This document shows positions 1 to 10,705 of a stretch of 64,000 nt of DNA, piece by piece. Made by a program: the position numbers and the translations under genes. Source of the DNA: Pseudomarimonas salicorniae (GTDB lineage Bacteria; Pseudomonadota; Gammaproteobacteria; Xanthomonadales; Xanthomonadaceae); the NCBI RefSeq assembly GCF_023156535.1, contig NZ_JALNMH010000001.1:1-64000 (forward strand). The letters are read 5' to 3'. Under the pieces are notes generated by a model. The model was not told the origin of the DNA and made no database searches. It saw only the letters and a list, made by a program, of their open reading frames with translations. Every line of letters starts with the position of its first letter. Position 1 is the stretch's first letter.

Positions 1-455
1 TCGGCGGCGTTGGCAATGCCGTCGCCGTCCGCCACCAGCTCGGCGGTGGTGGCGTTCTTCATGGTGAAGTCGTAGATGCGCTGCGGGAACGAGGCCGAAC
101 GCCGCGTCGGGTACACCGGCATCCTGTACTCGGGGTAGCGCTCGAACATCGCCTGCTGGCCGACGCTGAGCTTGTCGGCATGCTGCTTGTAGTTCGCTGC
201 GGTGATCGTCAGCGTCGGCTTGTCCGCCGCGAACGGATCAGGATGATGCCCGCCCTTGGTGAACCCGGCGGGCGGCTTGGTGATGCCGCCCTCCCAGGCC
301 GGGATCGTGCTGCCGTTCCCGGCTTTCTCGGCCCCGACCGGGGTCAGCTCCTTGCCCAGCTTGGCCGCCTCGGCCGCGCTGACCTTGGCCTCGGCGGCCA
401 GGGGCAGGCAGAGGACGATGGCCATCGCCAGTCGCCCTGCGTGATCTCGCTTCAT
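1..455 (-). CDS. DUF1329 family protein, C-terminus cut by window edge
   Basis: The reading frame starts at an ATG at 455 and runs off the left end of the window, so only about 151 N-terminal residues are visible. A signal peptide (MKRDHAGRLAMAIVLCLPLA...) is followed by the DUF1329 opening: EAAKLGKELTPVGAEKAGN, then PAWEGGI, and further on MFERYPEYRMPVYPTRRSAS. DUF1329 proteins are predicted periplasmic proteins of unknown biochemistry, often next to a DUF1302 outer-membrane protein as here (49-nt gap, same strand, downstream). A GGGAGAT ribosome-binding site lies about 10 nt before the start. The usual partner, an RND/MmpL-like exporter, would lie outside the window. Family assignment is firm; function is not known. 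Confidence 0.85.
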   Translation of the reverse strand, partial: MKRDHAGRLAMAIVLCLPLAAEAKVSAAEAAKLGKELTPVGAEKAGNGSTIPAWEGGITKPPAGFTKGGHHPDPFAADKPTLTITAANYKQHADKLSVGQQAMFERYPEYRMPVYPTRRSASFPQRIYDFTMKNATTAELVADGDGIANAA

Positions 456-504
456 TGCTCGATATCTCCCATCTACAAGTTAAGTGCGGAGCCTGCGCGC
501 CGGC

Positions 505-2463
505 TCAGAAGGCGTATTTCAGGGCCAGGCTGGCGAAGTCGCGGTCGGCGATCTGGTTGAGGGTGCCGGCGCCGGAGAACCGGGTGTAGGCAAGCTCCAG
601 GCTCCAGCTGTCGAGGTAGACCGCTTCGACGCCGAGGGTCAGCGCCTTGCGGCCCTCGAGGAAATTGCCGCCCGGGCCCGGGGTGATGCCGCTGACGTCG
701 TGGTTGAAGGCCAGCCGCGGCAGCAGGCTGACCGGCGAGCCGCCGACCGAGTTGTAGGTGGCGCGCAGCAGGGCGCGATAGCCCCAGCTGGTGGCATCGG
801 GAAAGCCGTCGACCTGGGTCAGCGGATTGCGCAGCGCGCCGTCGAGGATGTCCGGCCCGCCGCCGGTGTCGGTGCCCTCGCCCTCGTAGCGCAGGGTGGC
901 GGCATCCGGCAGGCCGCCGACGCGGGTCACCCCGGCCTCGATGGCGAAGGCCAGCTGGTCGGCGCCGGGCAGCAGGTCGGGCCCGAACAGCTTGCTGAGG
1001 GTGACCTGCAGCTGGCTGACCCGGTGACGACGCCAGCCGCGGATCTCCTCACCGAAGCCGAAGCTGCCAAGCTGGCTGTTGAAGCGCAGCGGCGGCGGCA
1101 GGCCGGCGTTGAGCGGGCTGAGCCCGGCGAACAGCAGCTCGACGTCGTCGACCTGCAGCGGCTGGTTGCGTCGGTGGCTGATCTCGCCCTGCATGGCCCA
1201 GCCGCCGGGCAGGGCGCTGTTCCAGCTCAGTCCGAACAGGTCGATATCCTCGGGGTACTCGAGGAAGTAGCGTCCGCTGGACAGCGCCGCCGAGGTCACC
1301 GCGCGGCCGGAGAGGACCGGCAGCCGGCTGTGATGGCGCAGGTAGTAGGCGCCCCACTCGGTGCTGAAGCGGTCGTCGCTGAAGTAGCGCGCGGCGAGCC
1401 CGAACTGCCCGTGGTCCGAGGCCGAGCGGGTCTCGGCGCGGGGGAAGGAGGCGCCACAGCCGGCGGCGATCAGCCCGGCCGCGGTGGCTTCGCCGAAACG
1501 GCTGGCGTAGTCGGCGAAGCGGTCGCTGGCCTGCGGCCGGGCCGCGGCGCCGAGGCAGGTGGCCGCGTACAGGCCGGGATCGATCACCGGCGAGGGCACG
1601 GTGCCGAAGCCGAGCATCACGTAGCGTCCGCCGGGCGTGCCGAAGTCATTGCTGCTGAAGTAGCTGCCGGCGGGCTCGGGCTCGACCTCCTCGAACTCCA
1701 GCAGCCAGGTCGCCTCCAGCGACCAGTGGTCGCCCCAGGACAGGCTGGCCCAGAGCGCATCCAGCGGCAGCAGGGCCTCCTTCACCTCGGAGCCGGCCAC
1801 GCGCAGGGCGGCCAGGTCGAAGGCGTTGATCGCATTGATGCCGCCACGCAGGAAGCTGCTCTCGCCCCAGTTGATCACCTGCCGTCCAACGCGGAGCGAG
1901 CCCGACACCTGATCGCCCGCATCGAAGGACTGGTAGAGGAAGGCATCCAGCAGTCGGGCGCGCTCGCCGATCAGCCGGTCGGCCTCGCGGCTGGGCGCGC
2001 GGCGGCCCTGATTCTCGGCGTCGTGAAAGTAGCTGGCGCGCAGGAAGGCGCCGCCGCTGTCCCAGCGCAGCTGCGCCTCGCTGGTGATGCGGAAGGCGGT
2101 GGAGATCGGATCGCCACTGGCGAAGCGGCGGTTCCCGTCGTCGCGGTTGGCGGAGAAGGCCCCACGCGCGGCGACCTGCAGCGCCTGGGCGGCAGCGGGA
2201 TCACGGGCCAGCAGTTCGCGTATGCGCAGCGAGAGCAGGGGATCGAACTCTGCCTTGCCGATCAGGCGATCGTCGGGGCTCTCGACGCGCCAGGCAGCGC
2301 CCAGCGACAGGCTGGTGTCGAGGCTGACGTCGAAGTCGCCCCAGCGCGTCTCGACGGCCTGGGCGGCAGACGCCGGCAGGCCGAGGGCCAGTGCGAGGGC
2401 GAGACTCAGACGGGCGGGCGAAGGCGGCGGCGCGCGCCGGGTCGGAGAGGCAGATCGGGGCAT
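505..2463 (-). CDS. DUF1302 family outer-membrane protein
   Basis: A 652-residue protein with a basic N-terminus and a hydrophobic signal segment (ALALALGLPASAAQAVE), then the DUF1302 start (RWGDFDVSLDTSLSLGAAWR) and many amphipathic beta-type segments rich in Tyr, Arg and Gly. It ends in an aromatic residue (ASLALKYAF), as outer-membrane barrels do. The family is uncharacterised; its conserved neighbourhood with DUF1329 suggests a role in moving hydrophobic compounds across the envelope, which is inference. It is the first gene of the pair and is transcribed toward the left edge. The antisense strand also has a very long open frame, a high-GC artefact. Confidence 0.85.
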   Translation of the reverse strand: MPRSASPTRRAPPPSPARLSLALALALGLPASAAQAVETRWGDFDVSLDTSLSLGAAWRVESPDDRLIGKAEFDPLLSLRIRELLARDPAAAQALQVAARGAFSANRDDGNRRFASGDPISTAFRITSEAQLRWDSGGAFLRASYFHDAENQGRRAPSREADRLIGERARLLDAFLYQSFDAGDQVSGSLRVGRQVINWGESSFLRGGINAINAFDLAALRVAGSEVKEALLPLDALWASLSWGDHWSLEATWLLEFEEVEPEPAGSYFSSNDFGTPGGRYVMLGFGTVPSPVIDPGLYAATCLGAAARPQASDRFADYASRFGEATAAGLIAAGCGASFPRAETRSASDHGQFGLAARYFSDDRFSTEWGAYYLRHHSRLPVLSGRAVTSAALSSGRYFLEYPEDIDLFGLSWNSALPGGWAMQGEISHRRNQPLQVDDVELLFAGLSPLNAGLPPPLRFNSQLGSFGFGEEIRGWRRHRVSQLQVTLSKLFGPDLLPGADQLAFAIEAGVTRVGGLPDAATLRYEGEGTDTGGGPDILDGALRNPLTQVDGFPDATSWGYRALLRATYNSVGGSPVSLLPRLAFNHDVSGITPGPGGNFLEGRKALTLGVEAVYLDSWSLELAYTRFSGAGTLNQIADRDFASLALKYAF

Positions 2464-2716
2464 GGCTAAGGGTCCGGGGTCCAGTCAGGGGGAGGACCAG
2501 GCGGCCCGGGACGGAGGCAGCGTGCCCGCAGCCCTCCCGGCCGACGCGTTGGGAGCCGCGTCAGGACCGCCTGGTGGGGCCGACTGTGCCGCCCACCGGC
2601 GTCGCGCCTCAAGCTCGGGAGGCGCGCTATCTATCTGATTTGAAATGAAATGAAGAAACCTGAAAAGTGCTGAACCGGCGCCGCCGCGCTTCCACCCGGC
2701 GCGGAGCGGGAGAGGC

Positions 2717-2742
2717 TGTCGAAATCGGCCACGGCCGGCGTC
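2717..2742 (+). promoter_or_regulatory. Putative ECF42-type promoter for the DGPF-sigma operon
   Basis: TGTCGA at 2717-2722 is followed after exactly 16 nt by CGTC at 2739-2742, about 38 nt upstream of the DGPF gene start. ECF42 sigma factors studied in Streptomyces recognise TGTCGA (-35) and CGA/TC (-10), and the downstream operon encodes an ECF42-like factor, so autoregulation is the natural reading. The match is seen directly; its use is inferred. Confidence 0.7.
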
Positions 2743-2780
2743 GTTACCATGCCGCATCCCGCGGCGAGACGGAGAACGAC

Positions 2781-3137
2781 ATGAAGTACGCACTGCTGAT
2801 CTATGGGGACGAGTCGACCTGGGCGGACATGGACGAGGCCGCCATGCGTGAGGTGTATGCCGCACACGAGGCCTACGGCAAGGCGATGACCGAGGCCGGG
2901 GTGCTGCGCGGCGGAGAGGAGTTGGCACCCAGCCACAGCGCCACCTCACTGCGCTTTGCCAACGGCAAGCCGACCCTGCACGACGGCCCCTTCGCCGAGG
3001 CCCGCGAGCAGCTCGGCGGCTTCTACCTGATCGAGGTCGATACGCTCGACGAGGCCCTCGACTGGGCGCGGAAGATGCCGGCCATGTCCTCCGGCACCGT
3101 CGAGGTCCGCCCGCTGGGCATGGCCTCGGCCGGCTGA
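2781..3137 (+). CDS. YciI/DGPF-domain protein
   Basis: A 118-residue protein of the YCII-related (DGPF) family, with the diagnostic motif at HDGPFAEAREQLGGFYLIEV and the ferredoxin-like start MKYALLIYGDES. The ATG at 2781 has a GGAGA ribosome-binding site 7 nt upstream; an earlier in-frame ATG at 2667 lies before the candidate promoter and is rejected. The family is encoded next to ECF42 sigma factors in many phyla. Its biochemical role is unknown, with possible enzyme-like activity by analogy to YciI. Only 2 nt separate its stop from the sigma factor start, so the two are surely cotranscribed. Confidence 0.9.
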   Translation: MKYALLIYGDESTWADMDEAAMREVYAAHEAYGKAMTEAGVLRGGEELAPSHSATSLRFANGKPTLHDGPFAEAREQLGGFYLIEVDTLDEALDWARKMPAMSSGTVEVRPLGMASAG

Positions 3138-3139
3138 AC

Positions 3140-4411
3140 ATGCTGCTGGGTCGGCTGCTCGAGCAGGTGCTGCGCCGCGAGGGCGCCGGCCTGCGGGCGG
3201 CCCTGATGCGCCTCGGCGGCGATCTCGACGCCGCCGAGGATGCGCTACAGGAGGCCTGCCTGCGCGCCCTGCAGCGCTGGCCCGACGAGGGCCTGCCCGA
3301 GCGCCCCGCGGCCTGGCTGCTGACCGTCGCCCGGCGCCTGCTGATCGACCGCATGCGCCGCCGTCGCGAGCTGCCGCTCGAGGACGACCACGCCGCGACC
3401 CTTCGTGACCCCGGGCCCTGCCCCGCCGGGGAGCTGGAGCAAGGGACCAGCCCCGGCGGCGCGGTCGATGACGATCGCCTGCGGCTGCTGTTCCAGGTCT
3501 GCCATCCGGCGCTGGCTCCTGAGGCCAGCATGGCGCTGGCGCTGAAGGTGGTCTGCGGGCTGAGCACGCGCGAGATCGGCCGCGCCTTCCTGCTCGGCGA
3601 CACCGCCGCGGCGCAGCGCATCGTCCGCGCCAAGCAGAAGATCCGCCAGTCGGCGATTCCCTTCGCCCTGCCCAGGGCGGCCGACCTGCCGCTGCGGGTT
3701 GAGGCCGTCCTGAAAGTGATCTACCTGCTGTTCAACGAGGGCTACGCGGCGACCGAAGGCGAGGCGCTGATCCGCCCCGACCTCTGCCGCGAGGCGATCC
3801 GGCTTGCCGAGCTGGCCTGCGCCCTGCTGCCCGGCGTTGCCGAGGCCTGGGGGCTGCTGGCCCTGCTGCATCTGACCGACGCCCGCCGACCGGCGCGACT
3901 TGGCGCCGACGGCGCGCTGAAACTGCTGGATGAGCAGGATCGGAAGCAGTGGGACCGAGCGGCGATCACCGCAGGCGAGCAGGCGCTGCAGACCGCCCTC
4001 GCCCTGCACCAGCCCGGGCCCTACCAGGTGCAGGCCGCCATCGCCGCCCTGCACGCCGAGGCCGCCACGCCGGGCGACACCGACTGGGCACAGATCCTCG
4101 CCCTCTACCGCCGTCTGCTGCAGCTGCAGCCCGGTCCGGTGGTGGAACTCAATGCTGCGGTCGCCCTGGGCATGGCCCGGGGCCCGGCGGCCGGCCTTGC
4201 CTGGCTCGACCGGCTCGAGGCCGGCGGCCTGCTCGAGGGCTACCACCTGCTCCCCGCCAGCCGCTCCGCCCTGCTGCAGCGACTGGGCCGCGAGGACGAG
4301 GCACTCGCCGCCTGCGAAACCGCCCTCACCCAGGTCCGCAATGACGACGAGCGCCGCCTGCTGCAGGCACGCCGGGCGGAGCTGATGGCGAAGCGGCTGC
4401 AGACCGGATAG
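3140..4411 (+). CDS. ECF42-type RNA polymerase sigma factor with TPR-like C-terminal extension
   Basis: 423 residues, more than twice a normal ECF factor. Region 2 is at about residues 10-75 (DAAEDALQEACLRALQRW, then WLLTVARRLLIDRMRRRREL) and region 4 at about 110-170 (helix-turn-helix LSTREIGRAFLLGDTAAAQR). The remaining ~250 residues form the DUF6596/TPR-like extension that defines this group (LFNEGYAATEGEALIRPDL; helical repeats to the end). No anti-sigma gene is adjacent. In the characterised group the C-terminal extension is needed for activity. The pairing with a DGPF gene and the upstream TGTCGA-N16-CGTC site both fit ECF42. Confidence 0.92.
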   Translation: MLLGRLLEQVLRREGAGLRAALMRLGGDLDAAEDALQEACLRALQRWPDEGLPERPAAWLLTVARRLLIDRMRRRRELPLEDDHAATLRDPGPCPAGELEQGTSPGGAVDDDRLRLLFQVCHPALAPEASMALALKVVCGLSTREIGRAFLLGDTAAAQRIVRAKQKIRQSAIPFALPRAADLPLRVEAVLKVIYLLFNEGYAATEGEALIRPDLCREAIRLAELACALLPGVAEAWGLLALLHLTDARRPARLGADGALKLLDEQDRKQWDRAAITAGEQALQTALALHQPGPYQVQAAIAALHAEAATPGDTDWAQILALYRRLLQLQPGPVVELNAAVALGMARGPAAGLAWLDRLEAGGLLEGYHLLPASRSALLQRLGREDEALAACETALTQVRNDDERRLLQARRAELMAKRLQTG

Positions 4412-4434
4412 GGCGCGAAGTTCGTATTCGCCCC
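4411..4434. repeat. 24-bp imperfect palindrome after the sigma factor stop, repeated at 44289
   Basis: Begins on the last base of the ECF42 stop codon: GGGCGCGAAGTTCG, a variable base, then ATTCGCCCC. The ends (GGGCG...CGCCC) can pair. The copy at 44289-44312, downstream of sdaA, differs at one base. Both follow a stop codon closely, so a role as mRNA 3' hairpin or REP unit is likely; there is no clear T-run. Confidence 0.6.
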
Positions 4435-4475
4435 GATGCATCAATTGGGCCGATGTTCTGTGGGAGTGCCCTTGG

Positions 4476-4705
4476 GCGCGAACCGGACATTCATAGGGTG
4501 CGGCTGGCCGCACCGGGCGTACCGTCCGAACGCCCGTATCGGTGCGTCCAGGACGCACCCTATGGGGCTTCGCTGACGCCCAACGAAGCCCGACTGTAGG
4601 AGCGCACATGGGCGCGACCGCGGCGTGACGTGTTCTCCACAGACCGCGGCCAGAGCGAACCTCCGCGGTCGCGGCCATGTCCGCTTCTACGAAAAGCCCG
4701 CCGAT
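4476..4705. repeat. Composite REP cluster, copy A (second copy at 26655-26886)
   Basis: About 230 bp that recur with roughly 88% identity by eye at 26655-26886. The unit contains three palindromic parts: GGTGCGGCTGGCCGCACC (from 4498); GGTGCGTC-N3-GACGCACC followed by CTAT (4541-4563); and an inverted pair of GTAGGAGC-type REPs (4595-4623 and 4663-4691, both reading GTAGGAGCG.ACATGG.CGCGACCGCGG on their own strands). The GTAG opening is that of Stenotrophomonas/Xanthomonas REPs. It fills the gap between the ECF42 gene and the convergent delta-60 repeat gene. No coding sequence is seen in the gap. Confidence 0.8.
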
Positions 4706-4759
4706 CCGAAGCCCCGGCGAACGTCCGCTTCGCGCCCGATGCGGTCCCCGGCCCGGGCT

Positions 4760-6376
4760 TCAGAAGTCCTCGAAGCCGTTGGCGAACAGGCCCGGGTCGC
4801 CTTGAAGGCGCAGGAAGGCTGCGTCGTCGTCGCGGCCGGCGCCGGGGACGCGGTCGGCGTAGCCGGCCAGCAGCAGGCTGCCGTCACTCAGCACGGCCAC
4901 CGCGCGGGCCTCGTCGGCGCCCTCGACCAGCGGATAGGTGGAGCGTCCGCTGCCGTCGCCATAACCGCTGTCGATGCGGCCATTGGCGAGCAGGCGAACG
5001 CTGGCGAAGTCGCTACCGGAGACGTTGCCGATGCGTCCGGTGGCGTAGCCCGCAGCCACCAGTTTGCCATCGCGCTGCAGGCGCAGCATCGCCGGTTCGT
5101 CGTGGTCGGTCGAACTGCTGAACTTCACCAGGGTGCGGCCATGGCTGCCGAAGTCGGTGTCCAGGCTGCCGTCGGCGTGCAGGCGCAGGAAGGCGAAGCC
5201 GCGGTCGCCGCCGCGGCCGAGCAGGACGATGCCGCCATCGGGCTGCAGCACGGCATCGTCGATGCGCGACAGGCCGCTGCGCACGCCGCCGCTGTTGGCA
5301 TCGACCAACACCACCTGCCCCGCGCTGCCGAAGGACAGGTCCGGCTGACCGTCGGCCAGGTAGCGGCGGACGATCGCAGTGCTGCGGGCAAAGACGTAGC
5401 CGACCACGACGAAGCCGTCGTCGCCGGACAGCTGGCCGTCGGCATCGAGCGCGATGGCGGTGACGTACTCGCTGACCTGGGCCTGCGTCGGCGCTGCGAT
5501 CACGCGACCGGCATTGCCGAAGCTGGCGTCCAGGCGACCGTCGGCGGTCAGCCGGGCGATGGCGAAGCGTGGGTAGGTGAAGTTGCCATCGACGGCAAAG
5601 CCGGTGCCGGCGACGATGATCCGGCCGTCAGACTGCAGGGCCACCGCGCGCGCCTCGTCGTTGCTGCTGTTGTTCGGTCCCATGTTGAAGTGGGTCAGGC
5701 CGCGGCGCAGGCCGGGGCGAGCCGGGTCGGCATCGCCGAAGGCCTCATCGAGGCGACCGGCCTCGTCGAAGCGGATCACTCCGAAGTCGGTGTTGGCAGA
5801 GGGCTCCAGGGCGCCGACCGCGACGATCCGCCCATCCGGCTGCCGGACCATGGCGGTGACATACTCGCTGTCGCCTCCCAGTCCTACCTGCAGCAGGCCG
5901 CCATTGGCGAAGGCCGGGTCGAGCTGGCCGTCGCCGAGCAGGCGCAGCACGCTCATGTCATCGCCGCTGCCGGCCCCGCCCGAGGGGATCTGCAGCGCGC
6001 CACCGGCGAACACCGCGCCATTCGCATCGGCCAGCAGGCTGTTGATCCGCTCGGCGGTTCCGCCGCGACCGACGTAGAGGATGCCGCCCTCACCGAAGCT
6101 GAGATCGAGATCGCCCGGAGCAGCCCCGGCATGCCCCACCGGCAGGCTGACCAGGGCGGCCAGCAAGCAGCCCAGCAGCGGGTAGCCACCGACCCGGCGC
6201 AGGCGGAAGCCGCGCCGCGGCCGTGGGCGCTCGGCCTCGGGCAGGCTCGGCGGCGCGGCATTGGCGGGTGACGCCGGCCTTGCGCGGTCCGGCTGGACCA
6301 TCAAGGCAGCGGAGATCAGGGTCAGGCCCTGGGACAGGCCGGCCAGGGTCGGGGCGGAATCGCGGGTGGGGCGCAT
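4760..6376 (-). CDS. Secreted delta-60 repeat protein with C-terminal NGFE tail
   Basis: 538 residues from the ATG at 6376, chosen because AGAGAAAGG lies 7 nt upstream; a GTG at 6400 would add 8 residues. After an N-terminal stretch with one hydrophobic segment (PLLGCLLAALVSLPVG), the protein is built of delta-60 repeats (TIGR02608 type): units with GDLDLSFGEGGI, DGQLDPAFANGGL, DGRLDASFGNAGR, and PDGRIVAVG strands, likely a beta-propeller or solenoid. It ends GLFANGFEDF; short tails with F.NGFE or F.DGFE end many exported proteins in Lysobacterales. It is divergent from the ECF-kinase pair at 6551. Function is unknown; secretion and surface location are inferred. Confidence 0.85.
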   Translation of the reverse strand: MRPTRDSAPTLAGLSQGLTLISAALMVQPDRARPASPANAAPPSLPEAERPRPRRGFRLRRVGGYPLLGCLLAALVSLPVGHAGAAPGDLDLSFGEGGILYVGRGGTAERINSLLADANGAVFAGGALQIPSGGAGSGDDMSVLRLLGDGQLDPAFANGGLLQVGLGGDSEYVTAMVRQPDGRIVAVGALEPSANTDFGVIRFDEAGRLDEAFGDADPARPGLRRGLTHFNMGPNNSSNDEARAVALQSDGRIIVAGTGFAVDGNFTYPRFAIARLTADGRLDASFGNAGRVIAAPTQAQVSEYVTAIALDADGQLSGDDGFVVVGYVFARSTAIVRRYLADGQPDLSFGSAGQVVLVDANSGGVRSGLSRIDDAVLQPDGGIVLLGRGGDRGFAFLRLHADGSLDTDFGSHGRTLVKFSSSTDHDEPAMLRLQRDGKLVAAGYATGRIGNVSGSDFASVRLLANGRIDSGYGDGSGRSTYPLVEGADEARAVAVLSDGSLLLAGYADRVPGAGRDDDAAFLRLQGDPGLFANGFEDF

Positions 6377-6550
6377 CGGAGAACCTTTCTCTTCCGGCAC
6401 CGGGAAGGGCCGTTCCCCGCTGCTAACGCAGCTTTGCCGCGTCGCGTATCAGCACGCCTGAATCCGCCGTTCAGCGATGGCTTGGCCAGCAGCGACCAAG
6501 GCACCCGCCGGCGCCGTATTATCGCCGCCAGAGCGGGTGGAAGCAGGGTC

Positions 6551-7119
6551 ATGACGGCAGAACAGGCGGTCGAGAAGCAACAGCTGACCCAGCTGCTGCG
6601 TGCCTGGAGCGCGGGCGATGGCAGCGCCGCGGACGCGGTGCTGTCGATGGTCTACCAGCGCATCCGCCAGCTCGCCGCGCAGCGCCTGCGCATGGATGGT
6701 CGCGGCGCCCTGCTGCAGCCCACCGAACTGGCCAACGAGCTGATCGTCAACCTGCTCGACGCGAGGGTCGGCTGGCAGGATCGCGTGCACTTCTTCCGCA
6801 GCGTCGCGGTGGCGCTGCGCAACCTGCTGCACGACGAGGGCCGGCGCCGGGCCAGTTTCAAGCGCGGCGGCGACCAGCTGCGAGTCAGCCTAGGCGCGGT
6901 CGAACATCTCGTTCCCGCGGAGGCCGACGACGCCGGCGCCCTGCACGAGGCGCTGGAGGCCCTGCGGGCGCAGGACCCGCGCAAGGCCGACGTGGTGGAC
7001 CTGCACTGCCTGGTCGGACTCGAGCTGACCGAGGTCGCCGGGGTGCTGGGCATCTCGCTGGCCACGGTTAACCGCGACCTGCGTTTCGCCCGTGCCTGGC
7101 TGCGCCAGCGCCTCGACGC

Positions 7120-7123
<4 letters not shown>
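6551..7123 (+). CDS. ECF-like RNA polymerase sigma factor (TIGR02999 type)
   Basis: 190 residues from the ATG at 6551 (an earlier in-frame ATG at 6434 lacks a ribosome-binding site). Region 2 lies in the first ~90 residues (RIRQLAAQRLRMD, ELANELIVNLLDARVGWQDRVHFF, AVALRNLLHDEGRRRAS) and region 4 near the end (VVDLHCLVGLELTEVAGVLG, with helix-turn-helix ISLATVNRDLRFARAWL). This subfamily is common in Xanthomonadales beside Ser/Thr kinases. The stop overlaps the kinase start by ATGA, so the two are translationally coupled; control of the sigma factor by the kinase is inference. The divergent delta-60 gene 174 nt away is a candidate target. Confidence 0.9.
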
Positions 7124-9876
<2,753 letters not shown>

Positions 9877-9990
9877 CCCCCCACCGGCGGCGGGATGCCG
9901 TGGCCGGCTGGAGCGCAACCGCGGAAAGCCGGACAATAGGCGTTTTCCCGTTCCGGGCACCGTGCCCGATACAACCCGACAGGTGACCCC

Positions 9991-10701
9991 ATGGGCCGAG
10001 GCCCCAGCATCGAAGGCCGCAAGAATGCCGAGGACGCCAAGCGCGCCAAGGTGTTCACCAAGCTGATCCGCGACATCACCCTGGCCGCCCGCAACGGCGC
10101 CGACCCGGCCGGCAATGCCAAGCTGCGCAGCGCGATGGACAAGGCGCTGTCGGCCAACATGCCCAAGGACAAGATCGAGAAGGCGATCCGCCGCGGCTCG
10201 GGCGCGGATGGCGGCGCCGACCTGCAGGAAATCCGCTATGAGGGCTACGGACCCGGCGGCGTCGCCATGCTCATCGACGCGCTGACCGACAACCCGGTGC
10301 GCACCGTCGCCGACGTGCGCCACGCGCTGTCCAAGCACGGCGGCAATCTGGGCACCTCGGGCTCGGTCGCCTTCCAATTCTCGCGCACCGGCCAGATCAG
10401 CCTGCCCGCCGAGGCGACCGACGAGGACACGGTGATGGAAGCCGCGCTCGACGCCGGCGCCGAGGACGTGTTCAGCGAGGACGGAGCGATCATCGTGCTC
10501 TGCCCGCCCGACGCCGTCGATGCCGTGGAGCAGGCACTCAAGGCCAAGGGCCTGCCGGTCGACCGCGCCGAGGTCGCCATGCGCCCGGCCAACCGCAGCG
10601 CGGTCAGCGGCGACACCGCCGAAACCCTGCAGGACCTGCTCGACTGGCTGGACGAACTGGACGACGTGCAGGACGTCTTCCATAACGCCTCGTTCGGCTG
10701 A
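9991..10701 (+). CDS. yebC: YebC/PmpR (TACO1) family protein
   Basis: 236 residues covering the whole YebC family: [20 protein letters not shown], then [42 protein letters not shown], and [20 protein letters not shown]. An AGGTGA ribosome-binding site sits 4 nt before the ATG. The family was named as a transcriptional regulator; some members act in translation of difficult motifs such as polyproline. In many proteobacteria yebC lies by ruvC; here it stands between the kinase gene and a convergent hydrolase, so the usual linkage is lost. Confidence 0.95.
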   Translation: MGRGPSIEGRKNAEDAKRAKVFTKLIRDITLAARNGADPAGNAKLRSAMDKALSANMPKDKIEKAIRRGSGADGGADLQEIRYEGYGPGGVAMLIDALTDNPVRTVADVRHALSKHGGNLGTSGSVAFQFSRTGQISLPAEATDEDTVMEAALDAGAEDVFSEDGAIIVLCPPDAVDAVEQALKAKGLPVDRAEVAMRPANRSAVSGDTAETLQDLLDWLDELDDVQDVFHNASFG

Positions 10702-10705
10702 TCGA

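Noticed and set aside
484..2469. 661-residue open frame antisense to the DUF1302 gene
   Set aside because: High-GC shadow: no ribosome-binding site, no family signature, composition rich in Ala/Gly/Arg/Gln, and the opposite strand encodes a recognised protein.
4476..4705. Possible CRISPR array from the repeated palindromes
   Set aside because: Units are of different kinds and not evenly spaced, and no cas genes are near; REP-type repeats explain the pattern.
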